Assembly: GCA_963769845.1 (NCBI GenBank)
Contig: CAVYNL010000019.1
Coordinates: 7,628 to 71,627, forward strand
Source: JBGQMW01 sp963769845
GTDB taxonomy: Archaea > Thermoproteota > Bathyarchaeia > Bathyarchaeales > Bathycorpusculaceae
DNA: 64,000 nt
Reading direction: 5' to 3'
In this document: piece after piece, positions 25,005 to 33,721 of the stretch
How positions within the stretch are numbered: position 1 is the stretch's first letter
Layout: each line of letters opens with the position of its first letter
Notes under the pieces: model-generated
The model's input: the letters and a program-made list of their open reading frames with translations, nothing else
What the model was told of the DNA's origin: nothing
Database searches by the model: none
Program-made: the position numbers and the translations under genes

Positions 25005-25549
25005 GTGTCCAGTTTGGACCTGAAAAAAAGATCAGGAGAATCCCCGAGTTCAAGGGCGTCGTCTTCTGGGACATAACACCCCTTTTGAAAGACAAGAAAG
25101 CATTCAGAGAATGCGTCAAACGCATAGCCGACCATTACAGGGCTAAGGATATCGACGTTGTCGTTTCAAATGAGGCCCGAGGCTTCATAATCGGCGCCGC
25201 CGTGGCGTACGAGCTTGGAGCCGGGTTCGTCCCGATACGAAAGAAAGGCAAACTGCCATCCAGAGCGGTCTGTCTCACGTACGACAAAGAGTACGAGTCA
25301 GACACGATCGAGATTCACGAAGACGCCGTCGAATACGGCCAGAAGGTGTTGCTCATCGACGACCTGCTGGCCACGGGGGGCACAATCAAAGCTAACGTGA
25401 ACCTAGTAGAAAAACTGGGCGGAAAAATAGTGGGCATAGGCTTTCTGATAGAGCTCGAGTATCTTCACGGAAGAGAGAGCCTAGGAAACAAATACGACGT
25501 CTACTCACTCATCAGCCTCAAATCAACGACAGACCTCGTTCCGAGATAG
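25005..25549 (+). CDS. apt: Adenine phosphoribosyltransferase, frame ambiguous at the start
   Basis: The body is clear: WDITPLLKDKKAFRECVKRIADHY, EARGFIIGAAVAYELGAGFV and the PRPP loop LLIDDLLATGGTIKANV. It converts adenine plus PRPP to AMP, downstream of mtnP. The strict open frame runs back to ATG 24953, overlapping mtnP by 34 bases, with an unlikely N-terminus. The other frame at GTG 25005 or TTG 25014 reads LDLKK into an A7 tract (25022-25028); one more A would join it as LDLKKKIRRIPEFKGVVFWD, the normal APRT start. So one base is probably missing, or slippage occurs. Confidence 0.85.
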
Positions 25550-25746
25550 CCCTCGGTTCACTGGAACGTTCCTTACAGCGACCTACGCTCTTGGCTCAAT
25601 GTGCACAGAATTCCTCTCGGTAGAATATGCCGTCATCATGCTGCATGTATCTCTTTGAGTACGCGCGTGCTAAACCTCCTGTCTTTCCGACCTGTGAGAA
25701 TGCGGTAGATGACATGCAAACATTCCCGCTGGGCGAGTTAAACGCA

Positions 25747-26127
25747 CTATGCTCTCGTTACCGTGACAGTGGCATCAACGTTGCCCGCGTTGGCGATTAG
25801 CGAGAAAATGTAATTCCCGTAGGCAGACACGGTCCATGCGAAATCATAGATCGTCTGTCCTTGGTCGTCATACAGCGTCACAGGACTGGAACCATCCTGC
25901 ACGACCTTGAAATCGACTGGCTGGCTCAGAGTGGAGACTGTGACTTCTACTTGGTCACCCTTGTTGAGTGTGAGATTATTTTGCCACGTGTAGTCAACGT
26001 CGGTAAGACTCACCGACTCGCTTAGAAGAACAGTTGGCACCGTTGGATGCGCTATCCGCGGAGCCAGCAGAGCGAAGCTTACTACTACGATAACAAGCGC
26101 AACGACGAATGATTGTGTCTGCGTCAT
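25747..26127 (-). CDS. Small secreted or membrane-anchored protein
   Basis: 126 residues from ATG 26127. One N-terminal hydrophobic segment (SFVVALVIVVVSFALLA) is followed by a beta-sandwich-like domain of about 100 residues (LTLNKGDQVEVTVSTLSQPV, AWTVSAYGNYIFSLIAN, VDATVTVTRA) resembling emp24/GOLD-like or PPC-like folds. Unknown function. The reading frame extends to 26229 but the hydrophobic start at 26127 is the better choice. Confidence 0.6.
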   Translation of the reverse strand: MTQTQSFVVALVIVVVSFALLAPRIAHPTVPTVLLSESVSLTDVDYTWQNNLTLNKGDQVEVTVSTLSQPVDFKVVQDGSSPVTLYDDQGQTIYDFAWTVSAYGNYIFSLIANAGNVDATVTVTRA

Positions 26128-26289
26128 CAAGTTTTTGCACGCCGCCTTTTGGAAGCTCGAAAGGTAATTCTGATTTGTAGTGTTGCGAGCCACTATGAAG
26201 CTTATGAAGAGATGATTCAGATCTTGCATTCAGATTCTAGGTCTTTCTACTCAAACAGGATTTCGCATCACAAGTCTTCGCAAAAAAGC

Positions 26290-26389
26290 TGGTGCGGTCG
26301 CCGGGATTTGAACCCGGGATCGCAAGCTTGGAGGGCCTCCACGTGCCCTTGGAGGGCATTTGTGTCCTAACCAGCTAGACGACGACCGC
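26290..26389 (-). tRNA. tRNA, probably Gly, with a short intron and encoded CCA
   Basis: On the minus strand: acceptor GCGGTCG/CGACCGC, D-arm GTCTAGCTGGTTAGGAC, T-arm CCGGG-TTCAAAT-CCCGG, discriminator A and CCA (26292-26290). The body resembles archaeal tRNA-Gly. The region between anticodon-stem halves CAAAT and GCTTG is 30 nt instead of 7, so an intron of about 23 nt is present. The stem then has one A-C mismatch. The segment carries CCCTCCAAG twice, so the anticodon is ambiguous: UCC or CCC (Gly) with C33, or CCA if the first copy is the loop. Splice sites should be set by a BHB model. Confidence 0.85.
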
Positions 26390-26520
26390 ATCTTGCCCGT
26401 GTACTAGACTAACGTGGAGGTGAGCTAGATAAGATTTCTTCCATCATCGAGATGACAACGTTACGTTTCCCGGCGCAGGAGTTTTCCTGATACGTGCAAT
26501 ACAGGCTCGCGTCAAGAGAG

Positions 26521-26778
26521 CTACTGCTGCAGACGACTCGCCCGGTCTTGTATCGCGTTGCGCATTTCCAGCGTGACGTAAGTCATCGTAGCCGCCGCCC
26601 ACAAGCCGACCAAGCTTTGAATTGCCACGGCAGAAGAAAAAGCAAACCAGAATAAAGACATCGCCAAAGGCAGCGGCACGATTATCGCCAAAACGCCTAG
26701 AAGCTGTATGAGTGGCTGATTGTGAATTACTTGTCTGCTCCGACGAACCCAAACCTCTGCTTCTGCCAGCTTCGCCAT
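26521..26778 (-). CDS. Small membrane protein
   Basis: 85 residues: a charged N-terminus (AEAEVWVRRSRQVIHNQP), two transmembrane segments (LIQLLGVLAIIVPLPLAMSL, AVAIQSLVGLWAAATMTYV) and a basic amphipathic tail. The competing 145-residue frame on the same strand (26444-26881) is low in coding character. No family recognised. Confidence 0.5.
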   Translation of the reverse strand: MAKLAEAEVWVRRSRQVIHNQPLIQLLGVLAIIVPLPLAMSLFWFAFSSAVAIQSLVGLWAAATMTYVTLEMRNAIQDRASRLQQ

Positions 26779-27034
26779 AGTCCTCTCGCCACCTCAGATG
26801 CCTTTTCTGCCACTGCGCAACGCGGAGAAGCGCAGCTACGACGACATTTAAGATTGTCGGAGTCAACTGCAAAAATCGCACCTTTCGAGCTCACAATTAT
26901 CAATTGCCTAGCATCGCTTTCGCCGCTTGGCACGCGCGGCACAAGCCAAACCAGGGGGCCTCTCAGACAGCTGCAACCAGCCAAGTTGAGAGCATCGTCC
27001 AAGCAGTCACAGGTTTTAAAGACAAAAAAACGTT

Positions 27035-27694
27035 CTATTCTCGCTTCTCATCCGGTCTGTAGAGCCTCTTCTCGAATTTCGGGCGCGGTTTGAAACTTCC
27101 CGGTAGCTTCGGAAATGAAGTTCGTTGACGCTCAATGTTCTTGATACGCGCGTAGAGCCTGGAAACTTTCGTCTTCGACGGTGTTTTGAGCCTTGGAAAG
27201 CGGACACGAACTGGCGTAAACGGCTTCTTAATCTCCTCTGCCCGGCTTCTCTTCTTTATTGGGATGTCTTTTACTTTGTGGAAGAGTACATAGCCTTCTT
27301 TCAGGTTTACCTCGCGCACTTCCCATCCCGCGTCAAGCCAGCCCTTAGCATGCGGGCTGCTGGGCACATTCGCCCACCATGTCTCGCTCTTGTAGGCGCT
27401 CATTGGAAGATTCTCGCCAATTATTCCATCGATGCGTGCGAAACGAAGCTTGACGACCTTAGTGAAGGCTCCTCTGAACCTAAGATACCCAGTGAGCCCA
27501 CTATACTTCGAAACAGTACGCGGCGAAACAATGCGCCGTGCGCAATTGAGACACAGCAGCATCGTAGGGTCACCCGTTGCAACGTCAGGCACCATACAGT
27601 CTCTGCAGTACAGCTTTCCACACCTGGAGCAGCGTCTGAGATAGCTGTAGGAAAGCACTCTGCCGCATATGCCGCACTCGTCCTTGAAAGGCAT
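27035..27694 (-). CDS. Treble-clef zinc finger protein with a DUF7662-like domain
   Basis: 219 residues. The first 55 carry four Cys pairs (CGIC, CSRCGKLYCRDC, CLNC) in a RING/FYVE-like cross-brace. Residues about 62-145 (KYSGLTGYLRFRG, FARIDGIIGENLPMSA, WWANVPSSPHAKGWLDAGW then VLFHKV) match the DUF7662 pattern of a Y.pL..yL start, the iig..LP.sA motif, wW.N and the aW...Gw motif. The C-terminal 70 residues are basic and disordered-like. DUF7662 is mostly seen in bacteria; the zinc finger fusion is unusual. Nucleic-acid binding is an inference. Start ATG 27694. Confidence 0.65.
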   Translation of the reverse strand: MPFKDECGICGRVLSYSYLRRCSRCGKLYCRDCMVPDVATGDPTMLLCLNCARRIVSPRTVSKYSGLTGYLRFRGAFTKVVKLRFARIDGIIGENLPMSAYKSETWWANVPSSPHAKGWLDAGWEVREVNLKEGYVLFHKVKDIPIKKRSRAEEIKKPFTPVRVRFPRLKTPSKTKVSRLYARIKNIERQRTSFPKLPGSFKPRPKFEKRLYRPDEKRE

Positions 27695-27822
27695 CAGTAC
27701 AACACATACCGTCCGATTTCAAGTCAACAAGAATCTGATCCGCGACCACACTTAAAACTAGCTCTCGTCCGCTTCTCCTGGAGCGCCGTTGAACCTGTCA
27801 AAGTCTAGGCGGATGATCGTCT

Positions 27823-29457
27823 TTATCCTTGCCTGTAAACGATCAAGGACATCGCGATGAATTCGGCTAAGGCTACTACCAGAAAAACTGGTAAGACCAG
27901 GGGTTCGGCAAGCACATAGGCTACGAAAGCGGCTATCATCGGAGCCCAGGCCAAAGCGTAGCCGGGCACAAGAATCAGTATAAACGTGGACAGTCGCGCG
28001 TACAAGTTTCCAAGCGCAAAGCCTTCCTTCCAGAATTTCCGCGCTAGAATAGTCAATTCCAGCATGCTCGCAGCCGCTATCGAAAACAGGTAAAGCGTCC
28101 CGAAAAGGATTTCAGACGTGAAGTCTCTCTTAACGAACAGAGCGATAGCCAACAGGGCGACCACCGAAAGAGAGTATATGAAAACCGCGAGCAGCGTCTT
28201 CGCCAGAATCAACGTCCTCTTTCTCAACGGCAGACTTCTCGTGTACGACGAAGCGAGGCCCTCGATCGAGAACATGGTCGGCGGAAGCACGAGCGTCGTC
28301 ATAGATATGCCCGTGAGCACGCTGACCGTTACCACAAACCCTGCCTCAAACGATGAGAAAGACACAGCCAGAACTGCCACCTGCAAGGCAGGCAGCAAGA
28401 AAAGGACAGCGTAGGAAGGTGACCTTGACGCTATCGCCAGGTCCTTACGTATTATCCCGAGCCACGGTTTCCGAGGACGAATTATAGTGTCCTTGACTGC
28501 TTCTCTGACGGCTCCCACAATTCTCCCCGTGCCAATCTTGCGAATGGTTGTCGTCACCCACCTGAAACAGTAGAACGCGAACACAACGTACAACACAGAC
28601 GACGCCGCGGACAGGGCAAGCAAAGGAATGCTGGTTGCCTGCGGGTTTGACGCGTACGAGACGAGGAAGCCAAACGAGAACGGAAAAAGCATGACCAGAA
28701 GCTCCATCGAAGGCCCGAGTATCTGAGTGAAAGATGCGAAGGATTTGAGAATCACCTCAGCGAAATTTATGACAAAATAGGTGCCGAAGGCAGGAACCAT
28801 CCAGACAAGCATGAACAAGAACCTCGTGACGGTCTTCCACTTCGACCTTCCGCCGCCGCCCGCAACCTTGGAATAGAAGAACCTTGCCAGACCGATCGTG
28901 AGAGCCAGCGCAAAGATTTCCGTCACGATCGTCGCGACCACCGAGATTGAGCTGCCGGCTACTGAGCCTCCAATAATAAGATAGGCTGTCGGCAACACGA
29001 CCAGAGCCGCTAGCAGAGGCAGGTCAAAAATTCTAATCAAGCATAGGAAGATCACGTTGGAAACTTCCTTCTTTGACAGCGGAAGAGGGCTGAGCGAATC
29101 AGCTATCTTTGACGAAACAAGAGACGTTGCGACTTGAAGCCCCATGAAAACAATGAAAAACAGTACCGCCGCCAGAAATGTGGAGACACTCGCGATGATC
29201 GCAAATTCCTTGGACGCGCCCTGGAAAACCGTCTGTCCTAGTTGAGGAATGAACATTACGAAGCCGAACGCGCATATGAAAATGGTCGTGAGCACCTTGC
29301 TGATCCACATGTTGTACTTGGCGTTTCTCACGAGCTGCGCAACGTCCGTGGTGCCTCTTCGCGGCAAAGACGAGCCAGCACGAGTGGAGAAAATTGATTG
29401 AAACGAAACTTCCTTGGTAACGGTTGAGGAGACCCGCCACAGCTCTCGAAACTTCAC
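27823..29457 (-). CDS. ABC exporter permease, large
   Basis: 544 residues with about 12 hydrophobic segments in two sets (around residues 50-300 and 350-540), fitting a fused pair of ABC-2 type permease halves. It lies six bases after the stop of the ATPase gene, as one operon. The N-terminal part (TTDVAQLVRNAKYNMWISKV) is cytoplasmic. The substrate is unknown. A similar two-gene cassette is at 11.2-13.0 kb, but the permease there is half the size. Confidence 0.85.
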   Translation of the reverse strand: MKFRELWRVSSTVTKEVSFQSIFSTRAGSSLPRRGTTDVAQLVRNAKYNMWISKVLTTIFICAFGFVMFIPQLGQTVFQGASKEFAIIASVSTFLAAVLFFIVFMGLQVATSLVSSKIADSLSPLPLSKKEVSNVIFLCLIRIFDLPLLAALVVLPTAYLIIGGSVAGSSISVVATIVTEIFALALTIGLARFFYSKVAGGGGRSKWKTVTRFLFMLVWMVPAFGTYFVINFAEVILKSFASFTQILGPSMELLVMLFPFSFGFLVSYASNPQATSIPLLALSAASSVLYVVFAFYCFRWVTTTIRKIGTGRIVGAVREAVKDTIIRPRKPWLGIIRKDLAIASRSPSYAVLFLLPALQVAVLAVSFSSFEAGFVVTVSVLTGISMTTLVLPPTMFSIEGLASSYTRSLPLRKRTLILAKTLLAVFIYSLSVVALLAIALFVKRDFTSEILFGTLYLFSIAAASMLELTILARKFWKEGFALGNLYARLSTFILILVPGYALAWAPMIAAFVAYVLAEPLVLPVFLVVALAEFIAMSLIVYRQG

Positions 29458-29463
29458 GGATGC

Positions 29464-30267
29464 CTACTCCTCTTCCAACGCCTGTATCAGTTCCTGGATC
29501 CCCGTTTCCTGCTCGGTCACTTTCAGGAAGATGTCTTCAAGAGAACCTTCCGCACCTTTAACGAGCTTTCGCAGCTCGTCAACCGTTCCTTCGCCGACCA
29601 GTTTTCCCTTGTTTATTATCCCAACTCGTGTGCACAGCTTTTCGGCAACTTCCATTATGTGCGTCGAGAATATGACGGCGCCGCCCTTCTTTGCGTGAAA
29701 AACAATGAGCTCCTTCAGTATCTTGGAAGATCGAGCATCCAACCCTATCAGCGGCTCATCCAGAATCAGCAGGCGCGGCTCATGCAGCAAAGCCGCAACG
29801 ATCGCGACCTTCTGCTTGTTGCCCATAGACAAGGCGGCGATGGGCGTGTCAAAATACTTGGTAATGTCAAAGGCTGACGTCAGCTTCTCAAGTCTAGAAT
29901 TGGCTGCAACTGCTTCCAGTCGTCTCAGCGAGGCCGTGAACTCAAAGAACTCGCGCGGCGTCAACGAGTCAAACAGGACAACTTCCTCGGGCACATAGCC
30001 TATCTGGCTCTTGGCAGCAACCTCGTTTGAAATGGGCGTGTCGTAGATCTCAACTTTGCCATCGCGCGGTTCCAAGACGCCAACCAACACTTTAAGAGTA
30101 GTCGTCTTGCCAGCACCGTTCGGTCCGAGCAACCCGTACACTTCGTTATTCTTCACGTTGAACGAAAGACCGTCAACAGCCAAGAAAGTGCCGTAATTGA
30201 CCACGAGCCCATCGACTCGCACAGCAAAATCCTGCAAACCCAAAGTCTCCGAATCATCATTTGCCAC
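29464..30267 (-). CDS. ABC exporter ATPase subunit
   Basis: 267 residues: Walker A GLLGPNGAGKTTTLK, signature ALSMGNKQKVAI, Walker B LLILDEPLIGLDA and switch FSTHIMEVAEKL. The signature Gly is present as MGNKQ in place of SGGQ, seen in some exporters. It energises the downstream large permease. Start ATG 30267 (MANDDSETLG). The 160 bases upstream hold the promoter area shared divergently with the small membrane protein at 30430. Confidence 0.93.
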   Translation of the reverse strand: MANDDSETLGLQDFAVRVDGLVVNYGTFLAVDGLSFNVKNNEVYGLLGPNGAGKTTTLKVLVGVLEPRDGKVEIYDTPISNEVAAKSQIGYVPEEVVLFDSLTPREFFEFTASLRRLEAVAANSRLEKLTSAFDITKYFDTPIAALSMGNKQKVAIVAALLHEPRLLILDEPLIGLDARSSKILKELIVFHAKKGGAVIFSTHIMEVAEKLCTRVGIINKGKLVGEGTVDELRKLVKGAEGSLEDIFLKVTEQETGIQELIQALEEE

Positions 30268-30386
30268 GCTGCCTTAATACGTTTCTAACAGAATACCGCC
30301 TTTTTCGCACAGCTCCGAAGCAGCGGAAATAAGCCGAACTAGCCACGAACGCAGGTCCAGTCCTCAGAACAGCTGGATAAATCACA

Positions 30387-30396
30387 AAACTTATAG
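30387..30396 (+). promoter_or_regulatory. TATA box of the 30430 gene
   Basis: AAACTTATAG lies about 38 nt before the TTG start at 30430. Confidence 0.45.
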
Positions 30397-30429
30397 ACAT
30401 CGTGCAACGAACAGAAACAGTGAACCTCT

Positions 30430-30822
30430 TTGCTTTTCAGCGAATACCTGCACGAAAAAGCTGAAGAATCCAGACATAACGAACTTATCGGCTACTTGAT
30501 AATGACCATTGGCTCAGTATTCTTTGTCGGCGGACTGCTCGAAACAATAATCACAACCATGATAGTCAACGAAAGTCTGCAATGGTTCCTCATATTCCCT
30601 TATCACTTCACCCCTAACCCGGACAGCCTCCTCGGCACGTCCCTGACCTCCGTCGGCGTAGTCCTCATCATTCTAGGAGTGGCCTTGGCAATACACTACG
30701 CCAGAGAGAGGTCATGGTACATGAAGGAACTGCACAGAGCCCACTCTGTGGAAGAGCAAAAAGTTAAGACTGAAAGGCAGAACAAAAACTTGAAGAAGCT
30801 AACCCAGGACCAGGAACAATAG
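30430..30822 (+). CDS. Two-pass membrane protein with C-terminal coiled tail
   Basis: 130 residues. Two transmembrane helices (LIGYLIMTIGSVFFVGGLLE and TSVGVVLIILGVALAIHYA) flank an outer loop, and the last 40 residues are charged and helical (REIRSWYMKEL-type, ending QNKNLKKLTQDQEQ). No family recognised. Convergent with rtcB, with 15 bases between the two stops. Confidence 0.55.
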   Translation: MLFSEYLHEKAEESRHNELIGYLIMTIGSVFFVGGLLETIITTMIVNESLQWFLIFPYHFTPNPDSLLGTSLTSVGVVLIILGVALAIHYARERSWYMKELHRAHSVEEQKVKTERQNKNLKKLTQDQEQ

Positions 30823-30837
30823 CCGGGTCCAGAACGG

Positions 30838-32277
30838 TCAACCCTTTACCACTGCGATAGGCACCATTCTGGCGACTTTCGTGGCTATTCCCAGCTTATC
30901 ACTCACGTCAACGACAACATCCACGTTCTTGTATGCGGGGTCGGCCTCTTCAGCCAAGACCACGGAGCTTGCAGCGCGAACGTAGATTCCCCGCGCTTCC
31001 AAGGCTTTTTTGACGTCTGCACCCCAGAAATTCCGCTTCGCCGCGGTCCTGCTAAGCATGCGTCCAGCGCCGTGCGCCGTCGACCCGAAGCTGGTCTCCA
31101 TGGCTTTCTCCGTGCCGACCATAAGCCAAGAACTCGTCCCCATGCTTCCAGGGATAAGCACGGGCTGTCCCGCGGAACTGTAGTCCCCTGGAATCTCGGG
31201 ATGTCCAGGCGGAAACGCGCGAGTCGCACCTTTCCTGTGCACCCACACTTTCTTCCTATCACCATTGACCTTGTGAGTCTCTATCTTTGCAATGTTGTGG
31301 GCTACGTCATAAACAAGCTTGAGCCCAAACTTCTCGGGCGCTTCTTTGAAGACCTGCTGGAAACTCTGCCTCACCCAGTGCAGAATCGTCTGTCTGTTGA
31401 CGAAGGCATAGTTGACCGCACACGCCATCGCGTGGAAATAGTCTTCACCCTCGCGGCTTTTGCCAGGAGCGCAAGCGAGTTCACGGTCAGGCAAGACGAT
31501 CTTGTATTTCTGAACTGCTCTCTCCATAACCTGAAGATAGTCAGAGCACGTTTGGTGGCCGAAGCCCCTGGAACCGCAGTGGATCATCACGGTGACTTGA
31601 CCCTCATGCTCGATCCCGAAAACCTTGGCCGTGGCAGAGTCAAGAATCTTGTCAACTTTCTGTATCTCCAGAAAATGGTTTCCAGAGCCCAGCGTGCCTA
31701 TCTGCGTCAGGCCGCGGTTCTTGGCGTTTCCTGAGACTTTTTCAGGGTTAGCGTTTTTCATGCAGCCGTTCTCTTCACAGTGTGTTGCGTCTTCAGGCCA
31801 GCCCAACCCGCGGTCAATGGCCCATTGGACTCCTTCAGTAACAAGCCTGTCCAAGTCATGCTCAGTGACTCTGAAGTCTTTGCGGCGGCTGCCCAGTCCG
31901 CTTGGCACGTTCTCGAAGATCGTGTCTACAATTTGGGCAAGCTTCGGCCTTATGTCTTTCTCTGAAAGGTTAGTCGTCACTAGCCGTACGCCACAGTTTA
32001 TGTCGTAGCCGACGCCGCCTGGACTGATCACACCCTCTTCATAGTCAGTCGCAGCCACGCCTCCTATCGGAAACCCGTAGCCTTCATGCCCGTCTGGCAG
32101 GGTGATAGCATACTTGTAGATGCCCGGCAACTGCGTAACATTCACGCACTGCTGAAGCGTCCGGTCAGTCAGCATCTTGGTAAGCAAGTCCTTGTTGGCG
32201 AAGACTATTCCAGGCACGTTCATGCTCGGCTTGTACTTGGGAATGCGCCATGAATACTCAGTTATCTTTTCAAGCAT
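30838..32277 (-). CDS. rtcB: RNA-splicing ligase RtcB
   Basis: 479 residues from ATG 32277, matching the usual length of about 480; open frame continues to 32331 but is not conserved. Motifs include DGHEGYGFPIGGVAA, the metal ligands in GVGYDINCGVR with the essential Cys, SLGSGNHFLE-type GTLGSGNHFLE, HCGSRGFGHQTCSDYL and the guanylylated His in STAHGAGRMLSR. No intein is present. RtcB joins tRNA exons after intron removal using GTP and Mn2+, with archease as cofactor; archease is 1.4 kb upstream in the same direction, and an intron-bearing tRNA is in this window. Confidence 0.97.
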   Translation of the reverse strand: MLEKITEYSWRIPKYKPSMNVPGIVFANKDLLTKMLTDRTLQQCVNVTQLPGIYKYAITLPDGHEGYGFPIGGVAATDYEEGVISPGGVGYDINCGVRLVTTNLSEKDIRPKLAQIVDTIFENVPSGLGSRRKDFRVTEHDLDRLVTEGVQWAIDRGLGWPEDATHCEENGCMKNANPEKVSGNAKNRGLTQIGTLGSGNHFLEIQKVDKILDSATAKVFGIEHEGQVTVMIHCGSRGFGHQTCSDYLQVMERAVQKYKIVLPDRELACAPGKSREGEDYFHAMACAVNYAFVNRQTILHWVRQSFQQVFKEAPEKFGLKLVYDVAHNIAKIETHKVNGDRKKVWVHRKGATRAFPPGHPEIPGDYSSAGQPVLIPGSMGTSSWLMVGTEKAMETSFGSTAHGAGRMLSRTAAKRNFWGADVKKALEARGIYVRAASSVVLAEEADPAYKNVDVVVDVSDKLGIATKVARMVPIAVVKG

Positions 32278-32390
32278 AACCTTCTCGGTGGGAGCGCGAC
32301 CTTCATCCTCGGGCACATTTTCACCCTGCAATTACACAGAAAGGTGTGACAGCGACAATATAAACAATTTTGAACCCTCACCGAGGGTTG

Positions 32391-33311
32391 CTACGCTTTT
32401 TCAGCACGGGATTTCTCTGCAAAATCTATGAAGCCCTGCACGCTGTTGTTGAGCACGGTTTCGCTCAGGATTGGATGGACTTCTATGAACTGTAAAGCTT
32501 TCTGAAGGGACACGTCCGCCGCGATGATCCTGTCTCTTATTTCCTCGACACTCCGCCCGTGCTCTGTGCCTTCAGCCGCTATTTTTGCCCACAGCCTAAG
32601 CTGCTCGGCGTAGGCTTGAAGCCGTCTTGCCGGGTCTGTGGCAGGACCAAAGTGGCTGTAGTACAGCGCTCTGGGTCTTAGGGCAGCAAGCTTGTCCAAC
32701 GAAGACAGCGTGCTGTCCAAGCGGAAAGGCGCCGGTGTCGTAGGCACTACGACGTCGAACTGTTTCAGATAAATACCAGCCGCATCGCCCGGAAAAACTG
32801 TCCCTCCCAAACCCTCAAAGTAGCTTTGGTGGTGAGACGCGTGCCCAAGCGTTTCAACAACTCTGAAGCTAACGCCGTTTCCCACATCAAAGGTCATGCC
32901 GTCAGTAGCAGGGATGATTCTGTCCACTGGCACGGGTTCAGGCGGTCCGTACATGTCTGCGATTCTTCCGAGAACTATCCGAGACTGCTGCCAAAGCTTC
33001 TCGGGGTTTGCCAGGTGTGGAGCGCCCCTGTGGTGAACGATGGCCTTCGCGTTTGGAAGATGCTTCAGCAGCGTGCCCACGCCTCCGCCGTGGTCTAGGT
33101 GAATGTGTGACACGGCAACGTACGCCACGTCTACAGGCTTCACGCCGAGCTTTTTCAGAGCCATGACGATGTTGGGCACGGATGAGGTTGGGCCTGTTTC
33201 TATGATCGCAACTTTTTTTCCCTTGAGCACGTAACTGGCGATGAAGTTGTCCAGACCGCCTGTTTCCAGATCTATCATGAAAACGTGGTCCTGAAGCTTC
33301 GTCACGTGCAT
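32391..33311 (-). CDS. MBL-fold metallohydrolase
   Basis: 306 residues from ATG 33311. The motif HIHLDHGGG gives the HxHxDH zinc site; further ligands are in LGHASHHQSY and PGDAAGIY, and YYSHFGP closes the active site. A helical C-terminal part (LWAKIAAEGTEHGRSVEEIRD) follows. Substrate unknown: hydrolysis of a thioester, lactone or phosphodiester is possible. It lies between rtcB and a coiled-coil gene in the RtcB/archease cluster, same strand, so a link to RNA repair is possible but unproven. Confidence 0.88.
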   Translation of the reverse strand: MHVTKLQDHVFMIDLETGGLDNFIASYVLKGKKVAIIETGPTSSVPNIVMALKKLGVKPVDVAYVAVSHIHLDHGGGVGTLLKHLPNAKAIVHHRGAPHLANPEKLWQQSRIVLGRIADMYGPPEPVPVDRIIPATDGMTFDVGNGVSFRVVETLGHASHHQSYFEGLGGTVFPGDAAGIYLKQFDVVVPTTPAPFRLDSTLSSLDKLAALRPRALYYSHFGPATDPARRLQAYAEQLRLWAKIAAEGTEHGRSVEEIRDRIIAADVSLQKALQFIEVHPILSETVLNNSVQGFIDFAEKSRAEKA

Positions 33312-33404
33312 CCTCGAGCCAACCGTCAAGTAGTGGACAATTCTTAGCGATTGCTGCTTGTCTTAAACGTTGCCTTCTCGAAAATGGACAAGTCTTAGTT
33401 CGGC

Positions 33405-33632
33405 TTACTTGCGCGATTGTTTCTTCTTAGGTCCGGGGTCTGGTTCAGGCTCCTCTGCTCCCAAGAGGACCCTCAGAGATTTCACTTCTTCTTTCAGCAT
33501 GCTCACTTCGCTCTCCAAAGCTTCAGCCCTGGAATCCGCCATTTTCTTGAGTTCGTCGATCTCCAACAGAAGGTTCTTGCGTTCATTCTCAAGCGTTCTA
33601 AGCCTCTCGATCACGCCCTTAAAATTGCTCAT
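33405..33632 (-). CDS. Small coiled-coil protein
   Basis: About 75 residues from ATG 33632: a heptad run (FKGVIERLRTLENERKNLLL, MADSRAEALESEVSMLKEEV) and an acidic, Pro-rich then Lys-rich tail. The composition suggests a structural dimer. It sits between the MBL and archease genes. The composition of the other frames does not support any rival. Confidence 0.55.
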   Translation of the reverse strand: MSNFKGVIERLRTLENERKNLLLEIDELKKMADSRAEALESEVSMLKEEVKSLRVLLGAEEPEPDPGPKKKQSRK

Positions 33633-33721
33633 CGATCCGACGCTTCCCCTGTTCCCTTCTCTGCATGATAGTAGCCGATTCATCGAATTTAAGACTTTTC
33701 ATGAACCTGCAACGCATGTTC

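Noticed and set aside
26444..26881. Minus-strand 145-residue frame
   Set aside because: Competes with the 85-residue membrane protein, whose two helices and start are more convincing.
27125..27808. Long plus-strand frame opposite the zinc-finger gene
   Set aside because: Shadow of the DUF7662 protein; composition biased by the opposite strand.
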